64,000 bases of DNA, taken from the NCBI GenBank assembly GCA_963838235.1, contig CAWIQJ010000005.1, positions 310,001 through 374,000 of the forward strand, in the 5' to 3' direction. Below are positions 24,501-29,645 of this stretch, in pieces; the first letter of the stretch is position 1, and each line of letters begins with the position of its first letter. This DNA comes from JAFECT01 sp963838235 (lineage in GTDB: Bacteria; Pseudomonadota; Alphaproteobacteria; Caulobacterales; Caulobacteraceae). A program made the translations under genes and the position numbers. The notes beneath the pieces were generated by a model. That model was not told where the DNA came from, searched no databases, and was given only the letters and a program-made list of their open reading frames with translations.

Positions 24501-27455
24501 TATTCCACCGCAGTTGTAGGCAAGAACCTCTTGGGCGACGTATCGATCACGGCGACTTACGTCGCGACGCACGGGTACTATTCCGACGGTGTCGACGGCA
24601 TCAGCTCAAGCGGCAACGTGTCGATCCACGTCGGCACGGCCAAGACCTACGGCGACAATTCCTACGGCGCCTACGGCTACAGCAAGACCGGCAACGTCTA
24701 TGTCGGGGTAACCGCGGCGCTCACGCACGGCAACCTGTCCACAGGCGTCTCGGCCTATGCCTACGCGGGCAACGCCTCGATCGGCAGCAGCTACGTGCGC
24801 ACCTACGGCGCCCACGCCGCGGGCCTGTTCGCCCGGGCCGGCGGTGATGCGTCGGTGGTCGCCAACACCGTCATCACCTCAGGCGACTACTCGACCGGCG
24901 TCGTGGTCGAGGCGACCGGCAACGCTTCGGCGAGCTCCAACTACGTGCACACTGCGGGTTTCCATTCCGACGGCGTCTACGTGGAGGGCGGCGCCAGCGC
25001 GACCGTGAACAACGCCGGCTACGTGGAGACCACCGGGAACCACTCCGTCGGTATCGTCGCCGTCTCAGGGGCCGGATCGGCGGCCGTCACCTCCAAGACC
25101 GTGATCACCTCGGGCGCCTACGCCGACGGTATCGAAAGCGACGGCTACGCCGGCGCTTCGGTGAACAGCACCAACGCGGTGAAGACGACGGGCTACGACG
25201 CGCGCGGCATCGTGGCCAACACCTATCGCGACGCTGTCACGGTGACCTCGAACGCTGTCCTAACCTACGGCAAGGACTCACTCGGCATCCTGGCCTTTAG
25301 CATCTACGGCGACGTGGACGTGACCTCGACCATGGTCTACACGGCCGGAGCCCACGCGGGCGGCATCGCTGCGGAGTCGGGGTTCGGCAACGTCAACATC
25401 ACCTCAGATCACGTGGTGACCAAGGGAGACTATTCGACCGGTGTGTACGGCGATGCCCTTTACGGCGGAACCACGACGGTCCACTCGACCGACGTGCGCA
25501 CCTACGGCAACCATTCGGTCGGCATCGAGGGCGTGGGCTACAGCGGTCTCAGCATCTACTCCGACCAGATCGTCACTCACGGCAACTATTCGGCGGCGAT
25601 CCACGCGGTGAGCTACACCGGCGACGCGCTGGTCTCCACGACCGGAGCGACGCTCACTTACGGCGCGGACTCCGACGCCATCTACGCCGGGATCTCCACG
25701 AGCGGAAACGTCTCGGTCCTGGTGGGCGGGATGGTCGATGCCTATGACGGCGTCGGCGTGCACATCAACGCCCAAGGCGGCGCCGCCTACGTCTTGAACC
25801 ACAGCCGCATCTACGGCGGCCGCGGCGGCATCGTCGCGTACTCGGCCACCGGCACGACGGTCGAGAACTACGGGGCGATCGCGGGCGGCCAGGGCTACGC
25901 CATGGGCATCTCCGGCGGCGGCGCGGTGGTCGACAACCACGGCTCGATCTACGGCTACGCCCACTTCACCGCCAACAACGACACGGTGAACAATGCGGGC
26001 CGCTGGTTCGCCTACGGCGACACCAGTTTCGGGGCGGGGACCGACACCTTCAACAACACCAATGCGGTGCTGGTCGCGCCGTTCAGTTCGTCGGCTGTGA
26101 CGGTCAACTGGACGGGCCTGGAGGTGTTCAACAACTCCGGCCTGGTCGATCTGCGCAACGGCCACGCCGGGGATATCTTCGACCTGACCTCCGACACCGG
26201 CGGGACGGCCTGGAACGGCACGGGCGCCTCCACCCTCGGCGTGGATGTCGCATTCAGCGCCAACCTGATCTCCGACAAGCTGATCGTCGGCGCGGTGTCG
26301 GGCACGACGGCGCTTGCGGTCACCGACGTGACGCCGGGCCAGGCGGGCATGATCAACATGACCGGCACGACGGTGGTGCAAGGGTCCTCGGGCGCGGCCT
26401 CGGACTTCACCTGGGCCGGGTTCAAGAAGGGCTTCATCGACTACGAGCTGAAGTTCTTCTCCAGCTCCAACTCGGTGATTTGGAACATCGTGGCGCTCCC
26501 CGACAACGCCGCCTTCGAGATGCTGAAGGCGCCGGCCATGGCCCAGGACTTCTGGACCCGCTCGGGCGACACATGGTCCGACCGCGAGCAGGAAGTCCGC
26601 GACTCCATGTGGGGCTCCACGCCGCCGACCCGCGGCGAAGGCTGGGAGATGTGGGCCAACGCCGTCGGCGGCGGCGAGAACGTCGGCCGTACCGAGACGC
26701 TGAACTCCAGCTCCGGACCGTTCACCGCGGACCTGTCGACCAACACCACCTGGGGCGGCTTCCAGATGGGCGGCGACAACTGGACCAGCAAGAACTGGCT
26801 CTGGGGCTTCACCGCCGGTTTCGTCGATCAAAACTCGGCGTTTAAGCTCGACAAGAACTCCTTCGACATCACCGGCTGGAACGTGGGCGCCTACGGCGGC
26901 TTCACCTCCGGCTCGTTCTTCGCCAACGCTCTGCTGAAGGGCGACTGGTACAATGTGCAGGCCAACATGCACACCGTGCCGGCGATCGAGACCTTCCAGG
27001 GCAACACCTGGGGCGCCAAGGGCGAGACAGGCTGGCGCCTGGGCGGACCTGCGCTCTACTTCGAACCCCGGGCCGACATCGCCTGGACGTCGACGCACCT
27101 CGACAACGCCAACTTCTCGGCCCAGAGCACGGTCTTCAGCTTCGGCGACGCGACCAGCGCCAAGGGCTCGATCGGGGCGCGGATCGGCGGCCAGTGGGGC
27201 TCGACCCTGCCCTACGTCGGGATCTATGCGGTCGACGAGTTCGACGGAAAGAACCGGATGTCCATGATCACCGGCTCGGGCTGTCCGTCGTGCATGAGTG
27301 TCGAGGACCTGCGTCCGGGCTCCTACGAGAAGGCGGAGTTCGGCTTCACCACCACCTCGTGGAACGGGCTGGAAGGCTTCGCCAAGGGCGACGCCGACTT
27401 CGGCGGCCACACCTCCGGCTTCACCGGGACGCTCGGCGTGCGCTGGCAGTGGTAG
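9519..27455 (+). CDS. Giant autotransporter adhesin, copy C (5978 residues)
   Basis: A single uninterrupted frame of 17.9 kb. Residues 1-55 form an unusually long signal peptide: a basic Gly/Arg/Ser-rich extension, then a hydrophobic core around residues 31-50, cleavage after ARA. An N-cap with two Cys (NECG, AVCSP) follows, matching copy B. Residues ~150-460 hold loose NTGNISV-type repeats, ~460-4510 the ~28-residue VGGNV repeats, ~4540-5400 the ~25-residue T-G-YSDGIYA repeats. A linker (NNAGRWFAYG, WNIVALPDN) leads to a ~300-residue barrel ending RWQW. The start is fixed by GAGGGGGT upstream and the signal peptide. It is expected to be secreted through its own barrel and displayed as a very long beta-helix, probably for adhesion or biofilm; that role is inferred from the family. 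Oddities are a Cys/Tyr/His-rich insertion near residue 1204, a 501-bp internal duplication, and CPSC in a barrel loop. It ends 33 bp from the convergent mutB with no terminator between. Confidence 0.93.
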   Translation: MSKRAPRATFSNSIAGFEPGGQGRGGRSRHALLVGTALGASILVFSLAQPGTARADNECGLITVGSNDIAVCSPAGNTYPNGITYTDSGGNALSLIIEPGVVDTDLNTAMAVYALNTAGDAVIVAYSGDLISGSGHGLFAVTQGPNLALVESGATVTAAYGVGAYAKSAGGAAEVFNAGAVYASAQAVFAKALDGYGHVQNSGALSVSNANGEFAYGIYVGAETGIVSNTGNISVTGYFNAATGIHVSGTNGYLANSGAVTINNTEGLATGLSVSGEGGGAAVVRNTGDLSVYGYSHAKGIYAYGVTASVSSTGNISAISADGTAIAARVTSFGGYANLVLDGTIYARAEGGSYAYGALVTGNGDGRFELTGGSIYAKSDTGTAIGVGAYMSKGSAYVDTRAGTVRAYGETGATGIGATGDSVTVYSGAVYTKSTELNATGIAARASAGEVTIHGYGDITVNGYFGATGVSAQATSGAATVVIDGNVVANGYAAQATGVYAKSSDGADAYVRVDGSVRATGATGGIGVEVLGSGNATAYIGGNVVAYSGGFAPATGVSVTSYDGDALADVTGNVVVHGGNLAIGVATHGYNQTVVVGGDVYALSFDGSIGVEAIAGGNATVVVEGNVVARANYGEAIGVTASSTAGHTTTVTLGGVSASGIVAYGITTGDDGQSLIYVGSGGVDVNALYKAVGIAGTSGASTSTVTVIGDTTVTSAESAAYGLENASSLSSSLNSEGDVTVHGATYALGLKDSSGQNAYVQEFGNVTVTASDGPAHGVISVGSIYANVNLNGAINVTSQTNNAYGVLVDGFGGSTGQITGNVTVQGFSYAIGVLAESGAGAVNLNITGAVNASARYNAVGVRGLSYDYGSFITVNGPTTVTSTAGSAIGLENSSVVTNTLTSNGDVTVQGATYALGLKDSSGQNSYLNEVGNITVTATGASAVAQGVISVASLYANANLSGAISVTSEHGAAYGVTLSGYNGVNGQIAGSVSVQAHDYALGVFAESGAGDINLTGGADVSATSLYTNATAVRAVSPFTTGVALGNISASGFYNATGVYAVGHTVDVSLQSVDVHAVLGDAVGVETPSKYSPGGPPSESLSLAESYGASTTITVAGNVSAVSGHGNATGVYAYAYEGPVSVAIGGTTTATARYGNAIGVSAVSAGYYPGTVTVSTGDIHVSGYTGAIGVRANALGAYTAPYYQPCYADCYYGNYSGVKSNSLHDHNLYGFSGNTVTVTTGNVSAMSVNGVAVGVYATGANSVVHVAGNLTVYSVNGYAYGVESFTTGTGNVTVDGDISAITLGYTNAAGVVAEGYGDQSITTHGNIVAAAGSQAFGAYANSGGNASIHVDGSVYSHAGLATYGVMTRSQGSSTIYVGGDVTADAGPNTINFSYAYGVDAHTGGDADVHVGGNVTAYNPAGAAIGVQLYVGGNATVYVGGAVNATATSYRNAYGIFGSVSGNATVHAGSVQALGYENAYGVQIYATSANIDIVGNVVAIAQTGYAAGVSVEATYANVTVGGNVYARAFNGDAAGVAITTDDVAEVNVYGNVTAIAYGNASGVSVRSEGGIKGYVGGNVYAGAYDGNATGVSLEAIAVFATVVGNVTAKSQYGNATGVNVYSLEVAIVDVGGDVHASSSFGYATGVYAKSLKGYLGLTAGGNVLVTGYTGAAGVKTFNIKGYTYINVTGQVSAYAKDGDAYGVDTIGTANITVGAASAIAHGGSAYGVDSITPLGGDLSVNVAHDVYARSYGGNAVGVYASINGDYNFTGNIGGNVTAIADYSAHGVQITTDGSIYLGIGGDLVAVSYEGNATGGYLSAAGAASITVGGNVTVQAYGAAVGIDIENADTAYAGVGGVVHVVSLNGSATGVELYSYDENTAVLGGLVVISPGNARGIWEPYGVNNTAIVSGDVTVISTAGSASGIDSDAYDHNYVDVTGNMLVQGAGDSVGVHAEGNYFNIKVGGNLTVTSATGTAYGIMASGGHYDNYVTVGGSTYVRGFGRSVGVQAFSGSGLYIYTGAVAAISDTGEAYGIDATGCATVRVTTTGDVYAKGLESAYGVHAVSTLGDDAFVMVGGNATAISTDGNAIAVYVRGGYYASATVTGSVFAHAEYTATGVDLSAQGGVIDVMGGVEAISNDTIATGVKGVASLYDMSITVGGNVAAFAFGNATGVYGDAKEGHLTIDVGGNVYATSYAGYAVGIHAYSAALDKITVGGSVRAYGVDGATGVDLSGDGPVKANITDVVAATSSGGEAVGVYAHNDSYASLYLGGASAHGAADAFGVYVHVPGATYLTVTGDVTAVSTGANAMGVSIRTPSVVTVDIGGNVLARAPESAIGVYVASDSDVSVSAGAVYARSYNSTAYGIEIKTSGNIGANVVGDAVALAYGNATALWGNSSGGDVSLSAGGNVTAVSSGVTGNAIGIHAFAAEGYATVHGGTNTYASGAFLAAGLGAYGRSGAYVGATGNILAVSDTIAIGAQAIANYGNTTVDIGGVSIARGGYIAFGINAYSYHDNVSVTAGGAAAITTSTNALSTTIGVHATAAYGTVDVDVTGDVYASGSGTVFGVFAHGDLDTKASVGGNATALGYFYGATAVGVSSETGSAKAYVTGDVYAAAKYGTVHGVVASSPNFTRVEVDGSTTVRTVEGAAYGIKATGYGVRSYLGDVTAVSQDSYATGIRVSGGLYGETDVQGNVTVQAQSTAFGADITGGYTHAQVYGNVSVRSLTGNATGLYLNSSDEEANVFVSGNVFAAGQGSAYGVSVTAPAYSLIEVTGNVGAYSHYGPAIGVREIADYGKVIVGGNVTSMSDDGAAQGIAVSSPYANVKVTVGGNVFASGATNVQGVAVVEGYSGEVYVDGNITALAGSGVAVGVQVSNNTSTELESDHELVMVDGTVTAISTDGGATGISVADTATFGGGTVDVRAGNVSVEGALNAYGVNVQTHEATDVNVYGNATVISTTASAYGVLLNTTSDGSVEAGGNVVATGYGNATGVSVTAAGDGSVGITGSVGAYAHNGAAYGVKENSDGSVYIGGNATAMSDLANATAVSLYSTGAATVHVGQNVLASGAVNATGVYISGYTSATVYVGGNVTAQAGTGTAIGVQVLEGYHSPDPYHVDHESVQVLGDVTAISTTGSATGVLAHQYYSSFDSAVYVTVNGNVSAKAAQDAYGVSIDGNSTAFVHIYGNVTAISTGGDAYGVSVGVKGYASAQIGGDVSAFGAGNAYGVEVNAGSGGNVHVTGNATAKAYDGSAAAVSVTSSDAGATIYVGGSAYAYATGTAIGVHATANADASIDIVGSATARSTTGAATAAMAGGFDAYVTVGGNAKAIAYGNAVAVEAYAYNGNAAANVTGNVTAYSSHGNATGVLVSADYGYGNVSVGGDIFVQAPGRAYGVFDTGNVVNVTVGGNVIAISKGDGPATGVSVGAQNGVTVNVGGYVYASSQGVTRGVDSFTDNGVTTIDITGNVTAKSTDGDVTGVYAASGVNPGDGYIGGGNISVTVAGKTTAISYAGAAYGIDVRTPDDATVNVGDVMAYSHNGEATGVHVIGDSTIETGNVTAISVAGNARAVYGLSTGYLGVQVNGTAYAMSTDGHAMGIYMSSDGDSNLVVTGEVGARSIDSYATGVGIYTSGNSTGTISGNVSARAEGTATGVRDYSGNVNLTVTGEVVAVSTAGDATGLIANGDTVHASIGGAYVYSETGQAVGEQVNASYAFANTTGDVFVKAVVGNATGVYASGDATGAVHAVGNVTAVSTDAAAIGARATGTVYADVYVSGLATAVSMDGVATGAEAVSPNYARVEVGSAYAYSASLRAVGIAAYSAGNAVAIATGDVHAKSDGTEYHGSEGWGAYAHSTGGNASVTIGGNAVALATYSNAIGVRVIADGTAYANVTGAAIAYSTKSYAMGVDALGGNVSVHVGSAYAYGVGSAWGVHAIATGNVSITSTGDVFGKIGVGGKAVGAYADAGDYAYVNIGGNAVARTPNSSALGVQVIAASANVTVGGQVEAITNTGEAYGVQVTTTGAASVSVGGGYVYSHYFARGIEVTAGGDIYGGVSKGTLYVRTTNDTNTTTIGVDLYTTSGNITLGGAGNVRVVSDKRDAKGLYVETRAGNVSGSIGGDVTAIGVDATGISVHASGDATAGVGGNVVAYATEDSATGAAAYAGGTASVTIGGNVTAIALYTNSIARGAVAFGAGAGDGVGEVSIGGSLYVRGGTSFGAVADGSEGASVSIVGNTVVKGTYQAHGVYARSFYGGAVSVTTGNVSVIASDGYAVAISGNARGVAFAPYSENDVNGNVTVTVNGSVLAYGTTFAAGVNLFGTNGLSADVTGNLTVYGGNAPSYQRSYGPAYSAAGVVFRGGQGDSLTVGGTLLVQASGSVIGVDAYSLNGTYYAFAGEHTNVSISLGGLKAVSTGTDTSAFGALVNVGGNISVDVAGNTVVWGGDYAAGVRATSYGGGDVSVSLGNVMVGESGNATTDQAFGVYAETTGNISVDISGSTLVGGELATGVYSYSTGGGNITIDVGDVTVHQYAGYATDNNAGILAYTDGNVNLTAGNIAVTGNYIVGVRLSGHNFTPSGNITVSLGNVSTTGDHSPGFYLVTTGANANVTVGSTYTTGNYSDGVYLKALDGNGTVTVGNAITKGNYSDGAYVWAYGNASITAGMVYTKGAHSDGLYAYSEKGGVTVSANMVVTKGDYSQGIHAIAGGPVVVNNGVNVTYGAHSDAVYAKNNNTTPTDTVTVTSGTAVTHGIFSDAIYADGFYANSVTSTLAKTYGNHSIGIDAASVHGPVTVNSGTVYTKGVYSTGIDVVSGSAASVTANMTITKGDDSGGISVFAPGSAYVNSHYVRTYGDFAGGIGVESTDGPVNVVSYAVHTSGIFSTGIAASAVYGDVSVTSTQVIVDGSYGFGIVATTLTGNSTVSSGYVRTSGANDDGIVASTNAGTVTVTSGGVVTYGGYSAGIVAASYVGNVLVTSTYAATHGDHSTAVYGGTASGVVTINSNTAKTFGDYSTAVVGKNLLGDVSITATYVATHGYYSDGVDGISSSGNVSIHVGTAKTYGDNSYGAYGYSKTGNVYVGVTAALTHGNLSTGVSAYAYAGNASIGSSYVRTYGAHAAGLFARAGGDASVVANTVITSGDYSTGVVVEATGNASASSNYVHTAGFHSDGVYVEGGASATVNNAGYVETTGNHSVGIVAVSGAGSAAVTSKTVITSGAYADGIESDGYAGASVNSTNAVKTTGYDARGIVANTYRDAVTVTSNAVLTYGKDSLGILAFSIYGDVDVTSTMVYTAGAHAGGIAAESGFGNVNITSDHVVTKGDYSTGVYGDALYGGTTTVHSTDVRTYGNHSVGIEGVGYSGLSIYSDQIVTHGNYSAAIHAVSYTGDALVSTTGATLTYGADSDAIYAGISTSGNVSVLVGGMVDAYDGVGVHINAQGGAAYVLNHSRIYGGRGGIVAYSATGTTVENYGAIAGGQGYAMGISGGGAVVDNHGSIYGYAHFTANNDTVNNAGRWFAYGDTSFGAGTDTFNNTNAVLVAPFSSSAVTVNWTGLEVFNNSGLVDLRNGHAGDIFDLTSDTGGTAWNGTGASTLGVDVAFSANLISDKLIVGAVSGTTALAVTDVTPGQAGMINMTGTTVVQGSSGAASDFTWAGFKKGFIDYELKFFSSSNSVIWNIVALPDNAAFEMLKAPAMAQDFWTRSGDTWSDREQEVRDSMWGSTPPTRGEGWEMWANAVGGGENVGRTETLNSSSGPFTADLSTNTTWGGFQMGGDNWTSKNWLWGFTAGFVDQNSAFKLDKNSFDITGWNVGAYGGFTSGSFFANALLKGDWYNVQANMHTVPAIETFQGNTWGAKGETGWRLGGPALYFEPRADIAWTSTHLDNANFSAQSTVFSFGDATSAKGSIGARIGGQWGSTLPYVGIYAVDEFDGKNRMSMITGSGCPSCMSVEDLRPGSYEKAEFGFTTTSWNGLEGFAKGDADFGGHTSGFTGTLGVRWQW
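10900..23040 (+). repeat. Type A passenger repeats of the giant autotransporter
   Basis: About 12 kb of imperfect tandem units of 84-93 bp, encoding variants of VGGNVxAxSxxGxAxGV. By length there is room for roughly 140 units. Units are diverged in sequence but keep Gly, Val, Asn and Ala spacing. Occasional longer loops interrupt the rhythm, for example near 12760-12835, 13110-13215 and 18810-18870. Confidence 0.88.
11640..12640 (+). repeat. Tandem 501-bp (167-residue) duplication inside the passenger
   Basis: The string ctgaaggattcctcgggcca occurs at 11766 and again at 12267, exactly 501 bp apart. Flanking residues align at that offset: AAYGLENASS/AIGLENSSV, ATYALGLKDSSGQN in both, HGVISVGSIYAN/QGVISVASLYAN, GVLAESGAG/GVFAESGAG. 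It is a higher-order repeat covering several 28-residue units and is more recent than the bulk of the array. Confidence 0.85.
23130..25720 (+). repeat. Type B passenger repeats of the giant autotransporter
   Basis: About 2.6 kb of ~75-bp units with residue cores such as TxGDYSDGIYA, VTVTSxxVxT and KTYGNHS. It lies between the type A block and the linker, the same order as in copy B. The frequent Asp-Tyr-Ser/His-Ser turn distinguishes it from type A. Confidence 0.87.
26490..27455 (+). other. Autotransporter beta-barrel domain of copy C
   Basis: The region begins at the FEMLKAPAMAQDFW linker, with the MWGS/GEGWEMWA segment, and ends in the aromatic RWQW. Alternating hydrophobic residues (TWGGFQMG, NWLWGFTAGF, YFEPRADIAW) match membrane beta-strands. 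GCPSCM lies in a probable extracellular loop where copies A and B have GCTGC. Homology to A and B is clear at the protein level. Confidence 0.88.
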
Positions 27456-27488
27456 GGTGGGCGGCCGTCAGATTCGCCTGATCCGGCG

Positions 27489-29645
27489 TCACTTCGGTTG
27501 AGCGTAACCCAACCGCTCGTTCAGCTTGCCGATCAGGTCCATGGCCGCTTCGGCGATGACCGTGCCCGGCGGATAGATCGCCGCCACCCCGGCGTCGAAC
27601 AGCGCCTGGAAGTCCTGCGCCGGCACCACGCCGCCGACCACCACCATGATGTCGCTGTGGTTCGCCGCCTTCAGCGCCTCGATCAACTCCGGCGCCAGCG
27701 TCAGGTGTCCTGCCGCGAGTGACGACGCGCCCACCACATGCACGCCGGTTTCCGCGGCAAGTCTGGCGGCTTCCTCCGGCGTCTGGAACAGCGGTCCGAT
27801 CTCGACGTCGAAACCGAGATCGGCGTAGGCGGTGGCCACCACCTTCTGGCCGCGGTCGTGACCGTCCTGGCCGAGCTTGGCGATCAGAATCCTGGGTTTG
27901 CGGCCGTCCACCTCGACAAAGGCTTCGACCATGCGGCGCGCCTGTTCGACACGCGGATCGCGGCCGACTTCGCCGAGATAGACGCCTTCGATCACCTTGA
28001 TCTTCGCGTCGTGGCGGCTCCAGGCCTTCTCCAGGGCGAAACTGATCTCGCCCACCGTCGCCTTGGCGCGCGCCGCCTCGACCGCCAGCGCCAACAGGTT
28101 CGCCTTGCCGCGCGCGCCCGCGGTCAGGGCGTCGAGCGCGCGTTCCACCACGGCTTCGTCGCGCTCCGCCTTCAACCGCGCCAGCTTCTCGAGCTGCAGT
28201 TTCAACACCGCGGTGTTGTCCACCGCCAGCACCGGAATGTCGTCGAGGTGGTCGGGGCGATAGCGGTTCACCCCCACCACCGACTGGCGGCCGGTATCGA
28301 TGCGCGCCTGGGTGCGCGCGGCGGCTTCCTCGATGCGCAGCTTGGGCAGGCCCTGCTCGATGGCCTTGGTCATGCCGCCGAGCCTTTCGACCTCTTCGAT
28401 GTGCTTGAGCGCGCGTTCGGCGAGGTCGTAGGTCAGACGCTCGATGTACCACCCGCCGCCCCAGGGATCGATGGCGCGGTTCAGGCCGGTTTCGGTCTGC
28501 AGAAAGATCTGGGTGTTGCGCGCGATGCGGGCGGAGAAGTCGGTGGGCAGCGCGATGGCTTCGTCGAGGGAGTTGGTGTGCAGGCTCTGGGTCTGGCCGC
28601 CCGCCGCGGCCATCGCCTCTACGCAGGTGCGCGCGATGTTGTTGAACACGTCCTGTGCTGCAAGCGACCAGCCCGAGGTCTGGCAGTGGGCGCGCAGGCT
28701 GAGCGCGCGATCGTCCTTCGGCGCGAACTCCTTCTTGATCAGGTCGGCCCACAGCAGGCGCGCGGCCCGCATCTTGGCGACCTCCATGAAATAGTTCATG
28801 CCGATCGCCCAGAAGAACGACAGGCGCGGTGCGAACACGTCGACCGCCAGGCCCGCCGCCTTGCCCGCACGCACATATTCGACGCCGTCGGCCAGGGTGT
28901 AGGCCAGCTCCAGGTCGGCAGTCGCACCGGCCTCCTGCATGTGATAGCCGCTGATTGAAATGGAGTTGAACTTCGGCATCTTCTCCATGGTGAAGGCGAA
29001 GATGTCCGAGACGATGCGCAGCGATTGCTCCGGCGGATAGATATAGGTGTTGCGCACCATGAACTCTTTCAGGATGTCGTTCTGGATGGTTCCTGAAAGC
29101 TGCTCGGGCGCAACACCCTGTTCCTCGGCGGCGACGATGTAGAGCGCCATGATCGGCAGCACCGCGCCGTTCATGGTCATCGACACGCTCATCTTGTCGA
29201 GCGGGATGGCGTGGAACAGGGTGCGCATGTCGAGGATGGAGTCGATAGCGACCCCGGCCATGCCGACGTCGCCCTTCACGCGGGGGTGATCGGAATCGTA
29301 GCCGCGGTGCGTGGCCAGATCGAACGCCACCGACAGGCCGCGCTGGCCCGCCGCGAGATTGCGACGATAGAAGGCGTTGGAGTCCTCCGCCGTGGAGAAG
29401 CCCGCGTATTGGCGGATGGTCCACGGATTGGTCGCGTACATGGTCGGGTACGGCCCGCGCAGATAGGGCGCGATCCCAGGCAGGCCGTGCGGGAAGTCGA
29501 GGCCCGCGGCGTCAGCGGCGGCGTATATCGGTGCGATCGCGATCCCTTCGGGCGCCGCCCAGGTTTCGCCGCCGCTCAGGTCAGGCGTCGCCGCGGGCGC
29601 CGCATCGAAGTCGATCTTGGAGAAGTCGGGGAGGGCGGCGCTCAT
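27489..29645 (-). CDS. mutB: Methylmalonyl-CoA mutase, large catalytic subunit
   Basis: 718 residues, full length for the B12-binding large subunit. It interconverts methylmalonyl-CoA and succinyl-CoA, the last step of propionyl-CoA assimilation, in the cytosol. The N-terminal two-thirds is the TIM-barrel substrate domain (YPTMYATNPWTIRQYAGFS, TMNGAVLPIMA, GTIQNDILKEFM segments). The C-terminal B12 domain carries GQDGHDRG, i.e. DxHxxG with the cobalt-binding His near residue 597, followed by SSLAAGH and VVGGV. The ATG overlaps the stop of the upstream small-subunit gene by 4 bp (ATGA), so the two are translationally coupled. No chaperone (meaB) or epimerase gene is adjacent. The gene converges on the giant autotransporter with only 33 bp between. 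Confidence 0.97.
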   Translation of the reverse strand: MSAALPDFSKIDFDAAPAATPDLSGGETWAAPEGIAIAPIYAAADAAGLDFPHGLPGIAPYLRGPYPTMYATNPWTIRQYAGFSTAEDSNAFYRRNLAAGQRGLSVAFDLATHRGYDSDHPRVKGDVGMAGVAIDSILDMRTLFHAIPLDKMSVSMTMNGAVLPIMALYIVAAEEQGVAPEQLSGTIQNDILKEFMVRNTYIYPPEQSLRIVSDIFAFTMEKMPKFNSISISGYHMQEAGATADLELAYTLADGVEYVRAGKAAGLAVDVFAPRLSFFWAIGMNYFMEVAKMRAARLLWADLIKKEFAPKDDRALSLRAHCQTSGWSLAAQDVFNNIARTCVEAMAAAGGQTQSLHTNSLDEAIALPTDFSARIARNTQIFLQTETGLNRAIDPWGGGWYIERLTYDLAERALKHIEEVERLGGMTKAIEQGLPKLRIEEAAARTQARIDTGRQSVVGVNRYRPDHLDDIPVLAVDNTAVLKLQLEKLARLKAERDEAVVERALDALTAGARGKANLLALAVEAARAKATVGEISFALEKAWSRHDAKIKVIEGVYLGEVGRDPRVEQARRMVEAFVEVDGRKPRILIAKLGQDGHDRGQKVVATAYADLGFDVEIGPLFQTPEEAARLAAETGVHVVGASSLAAGHLTLAPELIEALKAANHSDIMVVVGGVVPAQDFQALFDAGVAAIYPPGTVIAEAAMDLIGKLNERLGYAQPK

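Noticed and set aside
9970..25800. CRISPR-like array suspected from regular 84-93 bp periodicity
   Set aside because: The repeats are coding, in frame, diverged, and have no constant repeat/unique spacer pattern or cas genes.
27456..27488. A bidirectional terminator between the giant gene and mutB
   Set aside because: The 33-bp gap has no stem-loop with a T-run in either direction.
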